Positions 10,018 through 17,410 of a stretch of DNA of 64,000 nt are shown piece after piece. Made by a program: the position numbers and the translations under genes. Position 1 is the first letter of the stretch. Each line of letters starts with the position of its first letter. The DNA comes from a virus: positions 20,015 through 84,014 of IMG/VR virus record IMGVR_UViG_3300042539_001379, one strand, 5' to 3'. The notes below the pieces were generated by a model. It worked only from the letters and a program-made list of their open reading frames with translations. It ran no database searches and was not told the DNA's origin.

Positions 10018-10848
10018 TTAACTGATAATTTTTTTTAATTGATCTTTTTGTTCGTCTGTTAACGTTTTTGGAATTGTTATGTTAATTTCTAACAACAGTC
10101 TTCCTCTTGCTAACGGATTCGAAATGTTTGGCATACCATAACCTTGAATGTTTAACATTTGACCAGGTTGTATTCCGGGGGGAATTGCAGTCTCTAAAAC
10201 TTTTCCATCTATTGAATTAAATTTCAATGTTTTACCCAGTATTGCATCAAAGCAATCTATTTCTACTGACATTCTAAGATCATCATTTTCTCTAGTAAAT
10301 ACCGAGTGATTGGAAATATTAATTGTTATATGAATATCTCCCCTGGGGGCATTGGGTATAGAATTATCTCCTACTCCTGCCAATCTTATAACATTACCAT
10401 TTTTAATACCTGCAGGTATTTTTACCTCTAAAGTTTGAACATCTCCTCTGGGGAGATTTAAATTTGTTGTTATTATTTTACCATAGAATGCATCTTCTAA
10501 AGAAATAGTTGTTTGAAAGTTTAATGTTTTGTTTTTATAAGAATTTGGTCTTTTTCCAAAAAGATCTGTAAATCCCCCACCATTAAACATTTGACTCATA
10601 AGATCTTCAAACCCTGGCGGCATTCCTCCATATGTTCGAAATTCTTCAAATTGTGAATTTGGATTATCGTATTGTTGTTTTTTTGTTGGGTCACTTAACA
10701 CATCATATGCTGCTTGAATTTCTTGAAATTTTTTTGTATCGCCGCCTCTGTCAGGGTGATGCTGTGCCGCTAATTTTCTATAGGCCTTTTTTATTTCTTC
10801 TTGGGTAGCGTTTGCTTTAACGCCTAATGTTTGATAATGATTACTCAT
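10018..10848 (-). CDS. DnaJ/CbpA-type J-domain co-chaperone, 276 aa
   Basis: The J-domain covers residues 4-62 with the HPD triad at 31-33, which stimulates the DnaK ATPase. A short Gly/Phe/Met-rich linker follows (GGMPPGFEDLMSQMFNGGG). Two C-terminal client-binding beta domains follow from about residue 105, with PRGDVQTLEVKIPAG and later TAIPPGIQPGQMLNI. The Cys-rich zinc domain of DnaJ is absent, so it is CbpA-like. The ATG lacks a Shine-Dalgarno site and directly follows the terminator at 10853-10887, which also holds a promoter. It heads an operon with the ClpA-like unfoldase, suggesting a phage-encoded protein quality-control or assembly set. Confidence 0.93.
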   Translation of the reverse strand: MSNHYQTLGVKANATQEEIKKAYRKLAAQHHPDRGGDTKKFQEIQAAYDVLSDPTKKQQYDNPNSQFEEFRTYGGMPPGFEDLMSQMFNGGGFTDLFGKRPNSYKNKTLNFQTTISLEDAFYGKIITTNLNLPRGDVQTLEVKIPAGIKNGNVIRLAGVGDNSIPNAPRGDIHITINISNHSVFTRENDDLRMSVEIDCFDAILGKTLKFNSIDGKVLETAIPPGIQPGQMLNIQGYGMPNISNPLARGRLLLEINITIPKTLTDEQKDQLKKIIS

Positions 10849-10852
10849 AAAG

Positions 10853-10887
10853 AAAAAGGTATAGTAATAATAATACTATACCTTTTT
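10853..10887 (-). terminator. Intrinsic terminator upstream of the DnaJ-like gene
   Basis: A 14-bp perfect stem (10853-10866 with 10874-10887) with a 7-base loop is followed, on the minus strand, by a T-rich run reaching the DnaJ start codon. It should end transcripts coming from the small secreted-protein and lysis genes. Confidence 0.8.
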
Positions 10888-10898
10888 GATTAAGTCAA
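10870..10898 (-). promoter_or_regulatory. Sigma-70-type promoter nested in a terminator, driving dnaJ-clpA
   Basis: TTGACT (10893-10898) and TATTAT (10870-10875) are separated by exactly 17 bp. The -10 box lies in the loop and top of the terminator hairpin. Transcription would begin near 10863, after half of the stem, so the new RNA cannot form the hairpin and has a leader of only about 15 nt without a Shine-Dalgarno site. Confidence 0.7.
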
Positions 10899-10905
10899 GA
10901 AAATA

Positions 10906-11139
10906 TTATTTCTTTTTCTTATCTTCTGGAATCTCAGTCCCTTCTAATTTTTTACGAACTTTTATATCCTTACATTCTTGAACTGGTTTCTTTTCTTTAT
11001 CTAATACAGGTTTTCCATCTTTTCCTTTTTTGTCTGTACAAACCTTTTTTACTTCTCCTTTTCCTGGACCTTCATTTGATGCCTGTACAGGGTACGATAG
11101 AGTCAATGCTAACCCTGCTACAAAAATTACATGTTTCAT
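10906..11139 (-). CDS. Small secreted protein with signal peptide, 77 aa
   Basis: An N-terminal signal peptide (about residues 1-20, hydrophobic core VIFVAGLALTLSY, likely cleavage after VQA) leads a lysine-rich mature part of about 57 residues. The mature part has two cysteines (CTDKKG and ECKD) that could form one disulfide. AAGGAG lies at proper distance before the ATG. It is the last gene before a strong terminator and follows a 13-codon Cys-rich reading frame and the lysis cassette. A periplasmic role, perhaps in late infection, is plausible; no family is recognised. Confidence 0.75.
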   Translation of the reverse strand: MKHVIFVAGLALTLSYPVQASNEGPGKGEVKKVCTDKKGKDGKPVLDKEKKPVQECKDIKVRKKLEGTEIPEDKKKK

Positions 11140-11148
11140 ATATTCTCC

Positions 11149-11190
11149 TTATTTACAATGTTTTCCGCCACATTTTGGACACTCTTCCAT
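11149..11190 (-). CDS. Micro-gene: 13-residue zinc-knuckle-like peptide MEECPKCGGKHCK
   Basis: Thirteen codons run from the ATG at 11190 to a TAA. TAAGGAG lies 6 nt before the start and overlaps the stop of the holin-like gene, and the next gene's own TAAGGAG follows directly. The peptide contains C-x2-C-x4-C plus a histidine, the ligand set of a minimal zinc knuckle. Its position and strong ribosome site argue that it is translated, but it could act only as a coupling peptide. I know of no named family. Confidence 0.5.
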   Translation of the reverse strand: MEECPKCGGKHCK

Positions 11191-11200
11191 TTTGATCTCC

Positions 11201-11788
11201 TTAAATTTCTGGTTGTTCTGGTTGTACTGGAGCCGGCTTTCCGTTTGGTCCTAGTACAACCTCATTTGTCATAAAAGGAACAGATGCTGCTGCCGCCGCA
11301 CCAAATCCTGCTACTGCAACTGGCGCTGCACTAAAACTACTTCCGGAATTTCCCCCAAAGCCGCCTGCTGATACTCTTGTAAAACCTCCTGACGCATTTG
11401 AAGAATTAAACGAGGTTGGTGTAACGAATCCTCCTGTCTGAGGTTGGCTAAATGTTGGAGTGCTGCCCATTGATGCTGTTTGTATTCCGCCATTGTTTGC
11501 TCCATTTAATTTTTCTTGTGTACGTCCCCATGCTGCTAAACCTAATACAGCACCCATAGCAACGTGATATAAACCTGCACCCATTAATGTAATAGGTTGC
11601 CATTGCATTTTAACTTCACCGCCGCCAATTATTTGCGCAACAGACCATAGTATAGGAAAAATTACAAAGTCAGTTATACATGTGGCCATGTAACTCCATC
11701 CCATCATAGGACGCCACTTTGCATTCATCCAATCTTCTTTTTTCTTTTCGCTAGCGCTCATTTTTTCATATTCTTCTGATGTTGCCAC
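11201..11788 (-). CDS. Holin-like membrane protein with disordered tail, 195 aa
   Basis: The protein opens with a charged N-terminus, then KWRPMMGWSYM, a signature similar to the 3TM/GTA-type holin family. Membrane segments lie at about residues 29-54 and 66-87. From about residue 95 it is a low-complexity Gly/Ser/Ala/Pro tail. The start is GTG at 11788, chosen because AAGGAG lies 7 nt upstream. It follows the endolysin and spanin genes, completing a lysis cassette. The holin would open the inner membrane to release the endolysin. The long Gly-rich tail is unusual and could be a regulatory or anchoring region. Confidence 0.75.
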   Translation of the reverse strand: MATSEEYEKMSASEKKKEDWMNAKWRPMMGWSYMATCITDFVIFPILWSVAQIIGGGEVKMQWQPITLMGAGLYHVAMGAVLGLAAWGRTQEKLNGANNGGIQTASMGSTPTFSQPQTGGFVTPTSFNSSNASGGFTRVSAGGFGGNSGSSFSAAPVAVAGFGAAAAASVPFMTNEVVLGPNGKPAPVQPEQPEI

Positions 11789-11808
11789 GATTTGCTCCTT
11801 AATAGTGT

Positions 11809-12444
11809 TTAGTGTATACCCATAACATGAAGTGCATGGTTGTAATGTTTGATTCTATCATCAAGGCCGATGTATCCTCCATTAATTCTTCTTGTTAATT
11901 CTTTAATATCTCCAGCATCGGCCCAACGATTTAATCCATTTGTTTCCCAAAACCAACAAGCACTTTGTACTGCACCTTCAAATGTTTGTAAATACTCGGG
12001 TATGTCTTCGACGGGTGTTTCTATGCTCATAGCAAACGCTTCATAATTATGTTTGCCAGTTAATTGAATTAACCCTCTACCACAATAGCGGAATCCATCT
12101 CCGCTTTCTTCTGGACCATTGCCCATTCTATTAGCATAAACTCTATTTGCAATCGCCTCTGCTTTATTTGGTCTATTAGCATATTGATTTGCTATGTCAT
12201 CATTAGGAAAATACTTAGGAAATACTTTTCTCAAACTTGCTGCTCTATAATTTAAATTCTCCTTTAAAAATTTAAATCCTGCACTTTCGTGAGCACACTG
12301 GGCAACAAAAGCAGCCACTCGTTGGGGGGTATTAATATCATAATCTGGTAAACATAATTCCATGGCATGATACCAGTTATCTACATAAGGGTTACCCTTA
12401 ATTAATTCTGCAAGTTGATCTCTGCTGAGTATAAAGTTTGACAT
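11809..12444 (-). CDS. Endolysin, glycoside hydrolase family 19 type, 211 aa
   Basis: The catalytic acid sits in AQCAHESAGFKFLKEN (Glu53). The family's second block (GDGFRYCGRGLIQLTGKHNY) starts near residue 113 and shows the usual GRGxxQLTG pattern of GH19 lysozymes, which cut the glycan strands of peptidoglycan. There is no signal peptide, so a holin is needed for export, and a candidate lies just downstream. Length is normal for single-domain phage GH19 endolysins. AAGGAGCACAT precedes the ATG. The gene stands between the o-spanin and the holin. Confidence 0.93.
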   Translation of the reverse strand: MSNFILSRDQLAELIKGNPYVDNWYHAMELCLPDYDINTPQRVAAFVAQCAHESAGFKFLKENLNYRAASLRKVFPKYFPNDDIANQYANRPNKAEAIANRVYANRMGNGPEESGDGFRYCGRGLIQLTGKHNYEAFAMSIETPVEDIPEYLQTFEGAVQSACWFWETNGLNRWADAGDIKELTRRINGGYIGLDDRIKHYNHALHVMGIH

Positions 12445-12453
12445 ATGTGCTCC

Positions 12454-12732
12454 TTATTTTTTATTTTGATTTACTCTATCGAAAATTTCTTTTTGTTTTA
12501 CATACCATTCGTTCCAACCGTCAACTTTATTTGAACACGAGTAATAGGTATTGTAGTTTTCGACGACTACTTTTAACATGTCTGTGATTGAAACTCTTTC
12601 ACCTTCAATCGTTTTTAAGTCTGGACATTTTTCTTGTAGTGATTTTCCTACATCGGGAAAAGTTTGTTTAACGGGAACAGTAGTTCCACATCCTGCTATA
12701 AGCAACGATAGTAAAACTACTAATAATTTCAT
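12454..12732 (-). CDS. Rz1-like outer-membrane spanin lipoprotein, 92 aa
   Basis: A lipoprotein signal ends in the lipobox LIAGC (Cys15), so the mature protein should be lipidated and sorted to the outer membrane. Two further cysteines (KCPDL and YSCSN) could form disulfides, as in some spanins. The gene overlaps the end of the membrane/coiled-coil gene upstream by 4 nt (ATGA type). That partner looks like the inner-membrane spanin. Their pairing next to an endolysin is the usual arrangement for fusing inner and outer membranes at lysis. The sequence itself has no close family I can name. Confidence 0.75.
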   Translation of the reverse strand: MKLLVVLLSLLIAGCGTTVPVKQTFPDVGKSLQEKCPDLKTIEGERVSITDMLKVVVENYNTYYSCSNKVDGWNEWYVKQKEIFDRVNQNKK

Positions 12733-13211
12733 TTCTTTTCTCCCTTAGGTGGCTTTGCGGCCTCATTCAATTGATTGATTGCTGCTTTATTGTGTTCATC
12801 TACAATGTCTTTAGGTATAGGACAATTTTCTATAAACACTTTTATTTCTTCTTTTTCTTTAATGACTCGATCAATATACTGAATTTGAGTTTGTCCTTTT
12901 TCTTTTATTATCCTGTCTTTATAAACAATTTTTTCTTCAATTCTAACAACTTCTTCTTTACTTTGATTCTTAGCAATTTCTAATTGTTCTTGTAGTTCTT
13001 TTATTTTTGCTTGCCATTTTGCCTCGTTAGCAGCCATACCTACCATATAAGTTCCTAAAAATATTCCGGCAAGTCCTCCAATTTTTAACGGAAATTTAAA
13101 TTGTGCAGGAACAGGAAACCAAGAAAGTGCTAATGCTATTAGACCTAAGATTAAAACTGACCACCAAAACCATTCAGGTAATAAACTTAGCATCCAAGAT
13201 ATTTGCCACAT
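12729..13211 (-). CDS. Rz-like inner-membrane spanin, 160 aa
   Basis: Two hydrophobic segments (about residues 5-30 and 43-60) are followed by a long charged coiled coil (about 62-125, KIKELQEQLEIAK and similar heptads) expected to span the periplasm. I prefer ATG at 13211 over the in-frame GTG at 13220 because AGGTGG sits better before it. Overlap with the lipoprotein gene and closeness to the endolysin support an i-spanin role. Classical Rz has a single membrane segment, so the second one is a difference. Confidence 0.7.
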   Translation of the reverse strand: MWQISWMLSLLPEWFWWSVLILGLIALALSWFPVPAQFKFPLKIGGLAGIFLGTYMVGMAANEAKWQAKIKELQEQLEIAKNQSKEEVVRIEEKIVYKDRIIKEKGQTQIQYIDRVIKEKEEIKVFIENCPIPKDIVDEHNKAAINQLNEAAKPPKGEKK

Positions 13212-13213
13212 AA

Positions 13214-13960
13214 TTACCACCTATCCTTTTCGATAATAATTGCATCATTTCCATTTCTAATTAAAAATTTATTACCAATTTTGTGAATATCATAATTGCC
13301 GATATATTTGTTTAAAAATAAAACTTGACTTTGACTACTTTCATCTAATGAAATTGCTCCTGGTAATGTTTTTTCAACGTCTTTGTATTTTCCTATAGAA
13401 ACAAATTTTGCATATAAATCACCAGCGAATGGTTTCTTAAAAATTAAATTATTGCTTTCGTCCAAAGTTACTTCAACGGCTCCTTGATTAAAAAAATCTT
13501 TAACATCAGAATTTTTAATTTCTAAAATTTTTGATTTATAGCCTTCTGGGGTCATTGGAATTTGTTTTTTAATAGTATCTTCGTTAAACAAAAAATACCT
13601 TGGAGTCGATTGATATCTAAATTTCCATTCATAGCAATCACAAAGTTGACTTATACCATTTACTAACTCTTTTAATTGTTCAGTCAACCCCGGCGTTCTT
13701 TCAATTTCAACAAACACCTGATACTGCCCATCTCTTTCTTCTCCAGCACTGATATCTGCATCCAAAATAAAATTGTATCCTTTTTCAATAAATTCCATGA
13801 GATCAATTGCTGGATATTTTTCTTTTACTTTAAAACCAAGCACTAAAATATCTTGGTCTTCTCCCATTTTACTTTTATATCTATCTACGGTAAAAATATC
13901 AGATACATAATCTTTTAAGTCACCTCTTCGAAGGCTTTCAGTTAATTTTTGCTTATACAT
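13214..13960 (-). CDS. Conserved phage protein of unknown function, 248 aa
   Basis: The N-terminal region (LRRGDLKDYVSDIFTVDRY, then MGEDQDILVLGFKV) and FIEKGYNFILDADIS followed by YQVFVEIERT match a protein I recall from many T4-like marine phages without assigned function. The C-terminal part is a beta-rich tail (YDIHKIGNKFLIRNG). It overlaps the gene before it by 8 nt and the spanin operon follows, so it may be in the same late transcript. A virion or assembly role is a guess. Confidence 0.7.
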   Translation of the reverse strand: MYKQKLTESLRRGDLKDYVSDIFTVDRYKSKMGEDQDILVLGFKVKEKYPAIDLMEFIEKGYNFILDADISAGEERDGQYQVFVEIERTPGLTEQLKELVNGISQLCDCYEWKFRYQSTPRYFLFNEDTIKKQIPMTPEGYKSKILEIKNSDVKDFFNQGAVEVTLDESNNLIFKKPFAGDLYAKFVSIGKYKDVEKTLPGAISLDESSQSQVLFLNKYIGNYDIHKIGNKFLIRNGNDAIIIEKDRW

Positions 13961-14474
13961 TTTGTTGTGGTTCCTCTGGTGCTTCTTGTGCAGCAGTTTC
14001 TGGAGTTACCTGCTCTTGATGATATTTCATCAATTCGGCCATTCTGTTGTTTTCTTTATTTTCTTTACCAATGTAAACATCTTGCATTAGTTTTTTAGGC
14101 ATAGTAATTTCTACAGTCCAAATTGGATATTCATCAATTTTTCCTTTTTTGGTTCCTGGGCGGAAGTCTCCGGGATCTTTAATCTTTCTAGGCATTAACA
14201 CATGGTCTTTAGAAAACACTACTTTACAGCCGTACTCTATTAATCGTTTTCCACCTTTTGGGTCAGGCATGTCTAACTCTGGCCACATAAATTTACAGGT
14301 TACTGAATAACGATTAACATGAGGTCCTGAAATTAATTCCCCTTCTTCCCAATTTTTAAACACATAAATGTTTAATTCATCTAAAACACGTTCAAAATCT
14401 TTTAGAATTTTAAATGCTGAATTGTTTTCGCTTAATGTTTGTACATTTTTAATTACTTCGAGTATATCGTGCAT
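13953..14474 (-). CDS. Conserved phage protein of unknown function, 173 aa
   Basis: An N-terminal helix (residues 1-35) leads a beta-rich domain with VTCKFMWPELDMPDPKGG and GDFRPGTKKGKIDEYPIW, and ends in an acidic Glu/Pro/Gln-rich tail of about 25 residues. It is the first gene of the minus-strand run leading into the lysis cassette and has a GATAAATA late-promoter-like octamer 24 nt upstream (14499-14506). It is paired by overlap with the 248-aa unknown gene, as I recall for related phages. Function is unknown. Confidence 0.65.
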   Translation of the reverse strand: MHDILEVIKNVQTLSENNSAFKILKDFERVLDELNIYVFKNWEEGELISGPHVNRYSVTCKFMWPELDMPDPKGGKRLIEYGCKVVFSKDHVLMPRKIKDPGDFRPGTKKGKIDEYPIWTVEITMPKKLMQDVYIGKENKENNRMAELMKYHQEQVTPETAAQEAPEEPQQNV

Positions 14475-14611
14475 AGTAGTTGGCTCTCTTGTTAAAAATA
14501 TTTATCTATACGCCCGATGAAATTTATTTTAAAAATTCGGCTATTTTAGGCGTATATTTTAAATTGATTTTAAATATTTGTGCAGGTTGATCTCATTATA
14601 GGAGGTATCAA
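14475..14611. promoter_or_regulatory. Divergent control region with TATACGCC/GGCGTATA inverted repeat
   Basis: This 137-bp AT-rich gap separates the minus-strand gene at 14474 from phoH. It holds an 8-bp inverted repeat (14507-14514 and 14549-14556) around an AT-rich, partly palindromic centre. It also has a minus-strand GATAAATA octamer (14499-14506) and, toward phoH, TTTAAATA and a GGAGG ribosome site. The spacing of the repeat suits an operator for a dimeric regulator or a long hairpin. No protein partner can be named. Confidence 0.45.
14499..14506 (-). promoter_or_regulatory. T4-late-promoter-like octamer GATAAATA
   Basis: One mismatch from TATAAATA, placed 24 nt before the ATG of the 173-aa gene. 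A start site about 6 nt downstream would leave a leader of roughly 18 nt. Confidence 0.5.
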
Positions 14612-15367
14612 TTGCCTAGAACCAAGAGAAGAGAAAGGGAATTTTTCTTAGAAAAAGACCCTAGATTCAACAAAGAAAATAGTAGTAATTTAATTCAAAT
14701 TAAGCCGTATCTTAAACGCAAACAAGAAGTTTCTATTATTCCGAGAAATTTAAGTCAAGAAACTTATCTAGAACTGTTAAAAAATTCCAAAAAATCAATA
14801 GTTTTTGCTGTGGGTCCAGCAGGCACGGGAAAAACTATGATTGCAGTTCAAATGGCCATCAAATTATTAAAAGAGGGGGTGATTAAAAAAATTATTGTCA
14901 CACGGCCGGCTGTTAGCGTTGATGAAGAACATGGGTTTTTACCAGGAACATTAAATCAAAAAATGGAACCTTGGACAAGACCTATATTTGATGTTTTTGA
15001 GGAATATTTCCATCCTAGAGAAATACAGGAAATGTTAGAAGATGGAATCGTTGAAATTTCGCCATTAGCCTACATGAGAGGTCGAACTTTTAAAAATTCG
15101 TTTATTGTGGCAGACGAAATGCAAAACGCAACACCTAGTCAAATGAAAATGCTGTTAACGAGATTAGGTGACTACAGTCGAATGGTAGTGACTGGAGATT
15201 TAAATCAGGCGGACCGGCCTAGGGAAAACGGCTTGCTAGAATTCTGCAATTTATACGGCCAAGGAGGTGAACATCGTATGATTGCTATGGCAAAATTTGA
15301 AACCAAGGATATTGAGAGACATCCTGTGGTTCAAGAAGTATTGAAAATATATAAAGAGTTGGATTGA
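14612..15367 (+). CDS. phoH: PhoH-like ATPase, 251 aa, TTG start
   Basis: PhoH proteins are P-loop ATPases resembling the N-terminal half of RecD-like helicases, and they are common in marine phages; their exact role is unsettled (RNA handling is suggested). Walker A GPAGTGKT lies at 68-75, RPAVSVDEEHGFLPG follows, and Walker B-like FIVADEMQN appears near residue 168. The start is TTG at 14612, fixed by GGAGG 7 nt upstream (14601-14605). It is the first plus-strand gene in the window and stands alone between a divergent control region and a bidirectional terminator. Confidence 0.95.
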   Translation: MPRTKRREREFFLEKDPRFNKENSSNLIQIKPYLKRKQEVSIIPRNLSQETYLELLKNSKKSIVFAVGPAGTGKTMIAVQMAIKLLKEGVIKKIIVTRPAVSVDEEHGFLPGTLNQKMEPWTRPIFDVFEEYFHPREIQEMLEDGIVEISPLAYMRGRTFKNSFIVADEMQNATPSQMKMLLTRLGDYSRMVVTGDLNQADRPRENGLLEFCNLYGQGGEHRMIAMAKFETKDIERHPVVQEVLKIYKELD

Positions 15368-15372
15368 ATTAT

Positions 15373-15411
15373 TAGGTCAAATAGCACAACCTGCCTAGGC
15401 TATTTGACCTA
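15373..15411. terminator. Bidirectional terminator hairpin between convergent genes
   Basis: A perfect 13-bp stem (15373-15385 with 15399-15411, core AGGTCAAATAGC) and a 13-base loop lie between the phoH stop and the stop of the minus-strand nucleotidyltransferase gene. T-rich sequence follows on the plus strand. It should separate the two convergent transcripts. Confidence 0.8.
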
Positions 15412-16470
15412 TTTCTTCCAGTCTCGATATCGAGGTTGATTGTTTTCTGAACCAGTAAATAAACTTTTAACGTATTCTAACCCTCGAGATAGTGCTTCTC
15501 TATCTTTAACTGCTCTTGCCTGACTTGCTGGAGTACTGGCTTTGTCTCTTTTTGGTGCAGTTATAGCGTGTTGACTCTTCTCAACGTAATGATTTAAAAA
15601 TTGACTTAGAAAATCATCTGCTGAATTAAATCTTTCTAAGTTACCTTGACCAAACATGTTATTGAGTTCGCAACTTTTTGCGAATCCTTTTATACCGTTG
15701 ACTAATCTTAAAACATTAACATTTTGTGTATCGACGCCCGGGTTATTTTTTAGCAATGGATCAATTTTTGGATTTTCTATTCCTTGTTCTTCTGCTTCGT
15801 GTAAAAATATGTCTAGTATCCAACGTTTAATATCAGTACCTACGGTATGTAATTGATAACCTTTAAGTGTTTTACCGTAGTTAACTTTTTTACCATTAAT
15901 AGTTTTATATTGAATTCCTTTGTGTTGCAGATTAACAGGGTATAATTCACTCATTGTGGCAAACATGTTTCCATTTAATAGGCCTTTAAGTCCATGTTCG
16001 CCGGTGGCTCGAAATCTACCCCACTCTGAAGTTTTAGCAGGGTGAGGCATGAGATCGACTTGTAATTTATCACCTCCAGGTAGTATAAACATTGGTTGAC
16101 TACCTTTACTTTCATTTTTATCAATGTATGATAAATTTGAGTTTTTTATAAAAGAATCAATTAACGACCCCCATTTACCCTGGAGTTGACCGCTGGTCAT
16201 TGAATCATACTCGGGCATATCAGGAATAATAAGTTGAAGATCCATATCACCGTATATGGTGTTTTCTGGATCATCAAGTTCGTGATATGCAGCAGAACCT
16301 GTGGGATGGCCTACTTCTGCAGGACCTAATCCTTGAGACTTTAACCAAGGATTAAAATCTTTTAAAAAGTTTTTAACAGATTGAATTCCTACTTTAACTA
16401 ACTTGGCTTTAATTCCAGGATTATCGCCAGTGGTCCACCCACCTTCAAAAATAAGTTCTCTTATAAGCAT
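15409..16470 (-). CDS. Nucleotidyltransferase-fold protein, 353 aa
   Basis: GSAAYHEL at residues 58-65, followed by GDMDLQLIIPDM with D75-x-D77, matches the helix-turn G-S and D-x-D pattern of pol-beta-type nucleotidyltransferases. GDKLQVDLMPHP further on supplies the third acidic strand. The N-terminal 55 residues and the C-terminal 150 residues are helical. The gene has no Shine-Dalgarno but an AATAAATA octamer 4 nt before its ATG. A partial protein at the window start shares the GDxD motif. What nucleotide or substrate it uses is unknown. Confidence 0.75.
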   Translation of the reverse strand: MLIRELIFEGGWTTGDNPGIKAKLVKVGIQSVKNFLKDFNPWLKSQGLGPAEVGHPTGSAAYHELDDPENTIYGDMDLQLIIPDMPEYDSMTSGQLQGKWGSLIDSFIKNSNLSYIDKNESKGSQPMFILPGGDKLQVDLMPHPAKTSEWGRFRATGEHGLKGLLNGNMFATMSELYPVNLQHKGIQYKTINGKKVNYGKTLKGYQLHTVGTDIKRWILDIFLHEAEEQGIENPKIDPLLKNNPGVDTQNVNVLRLVNGIKGFAKSCELNNMFGQGNLERFNSADDFLSQFLNHYVEKSQHAITAPKRDKASTPASQARAVKDREALSRGLEYVKSLFTGSENNQPRYRDWKK

Positions 16471-16474
16471 CCAT

Positions 16475-16482
16475 TATTTATT
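16475..16482 (-). promoter_or_regulatory. Late-promoter-like octamer AATAAATA 4 nt before an ATG
   Basis: A start site about 6 nt downstream would coincide with the start codon at 16470, implying a leaderless message. No ribosome site is present. Confidence 0.45.
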
Positions 16483-16483
16483 T

Positions 16484-17410
16484 TCAAGATTTCAAATTTC
16501 TTCCAAGTTTAATTAACACTGCTGCTAAATTAATCTCCGGATCTAAAATTAAGGTGTGATCAACAAGTCCTTGTTTAATAATTAATAATGCTTGATCTTT
16601 AGTTTCTTCAGTATCGCCGAATAAATCTATATTGTCATACATCCAGGTATAAATTCCGGGAATTTCTTCTGGTCTTGCTCTGCTGCACAGTAATTTTCTT
16701 GCTTCTTGTATTTTTTTCTTTTTAAATAGTTCGACCATTTCAATCTTATAATCACCAATCATTTCGTTTCCGCTATTTGGTTCTATAAGTTTGTTATCAA
16801 TAATGTTTTGTTGGACTAAATTGATGCATTTTCTTAAGTCAGGGTAAGCCAATTTAACATATGTATCAAGGATATCTAAATCAAAATCAACGTTCTCTGA
16901 AATTAGAATTGTGGCTAATCTGGCTGTGAATTCTGTTTGATCTATTTTTTCCATATGGAAACCTTGGCACCGACTATGGATTGCTGGTATAATCCTATTA
17001 GGGTGATTGCAGGTTAAAATAAATCTACTAGTGGCTGAGTATTCTTCCATAACACCTCGCATTGCAGCCTGTGCTTCTGGTGTTAGATAATCTGCCTCAT
17101 CTAATAATACTACTTTAAATGGGCCAAACGGAATCATTTGAATAAAATTTGTAATTCTATTTTTAACTTCGTCGATGCCTCGTTCTCTACTGGCGTTCAT
17201 TTCTAAAATGTCAAAGGATTGAATTCCTAATTCATTTAGCAAAACTTTGGCCAGTGTAGTTTTTCCGATACCCGGTCCTCCACTAAGTAGCAAGTGGGGG
17301 ATACTACCTTGCTTAATCCAACTTTCTACTTGCTTTTTTTGAGCATTATCTCGAAAGACATAATCTTTTACGTTTTTTGGGCGATATTTTTCAGTCCAAA
17401 GTTCTTTCAT
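16484..17410 (-). CDS. 44: Sliding-clamp loader large subunit, gp44-like, 308 aa
   Basis: This AAA+ ATPase loads the DNA polymerase processivity clamp. It opens with WTEKYRPKNVKDYV, typical of clamp loaders. Walker A GGPGIGKT is at 44-51, Walker B LLDEAD near 102-107, sensor-1 TCNHPNRI and the SRC arginine-finger motif (HSRCQGF) follow. The C-terminal helical collar completes a normal-length gp44. No gp62-like small subunit or clamp gene lies beside it; the neighbour upstream is a tiny membrane protein overlapping by 4 nt. A perfect consensus promoter (17630-17658) lies upstream of that small gene and probably serves both, giving early replication expression. Confidence 0.95.
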   Translation of the reverse strand: MKELWTEKYRPKNVKDYVFRDNAQKKQVESWIKQGSIPHLLLSGGPGIGKTTLAKVLLNELGIQSFDILEMNASRERGIDEVKNRITNFIQMIPFGPFKVVLLDEADYLTPEAQAAMRGVMEEYSATSRFILTCNHPNRIIPAIHSRCQGFHMEKIDQTEFTARLATILISENVDFDLDILDTYVKLAYPDLRKCINLVQQNIIDNKLIEPNSGNEMIGDYKIEMVELFKKKKIQEARKLLCSRARPEEIPGIYTWMYDNIDLFGDTEETKDQALLIIKQGLVDHTLILDPEINLAAVLIKLGRNLKS

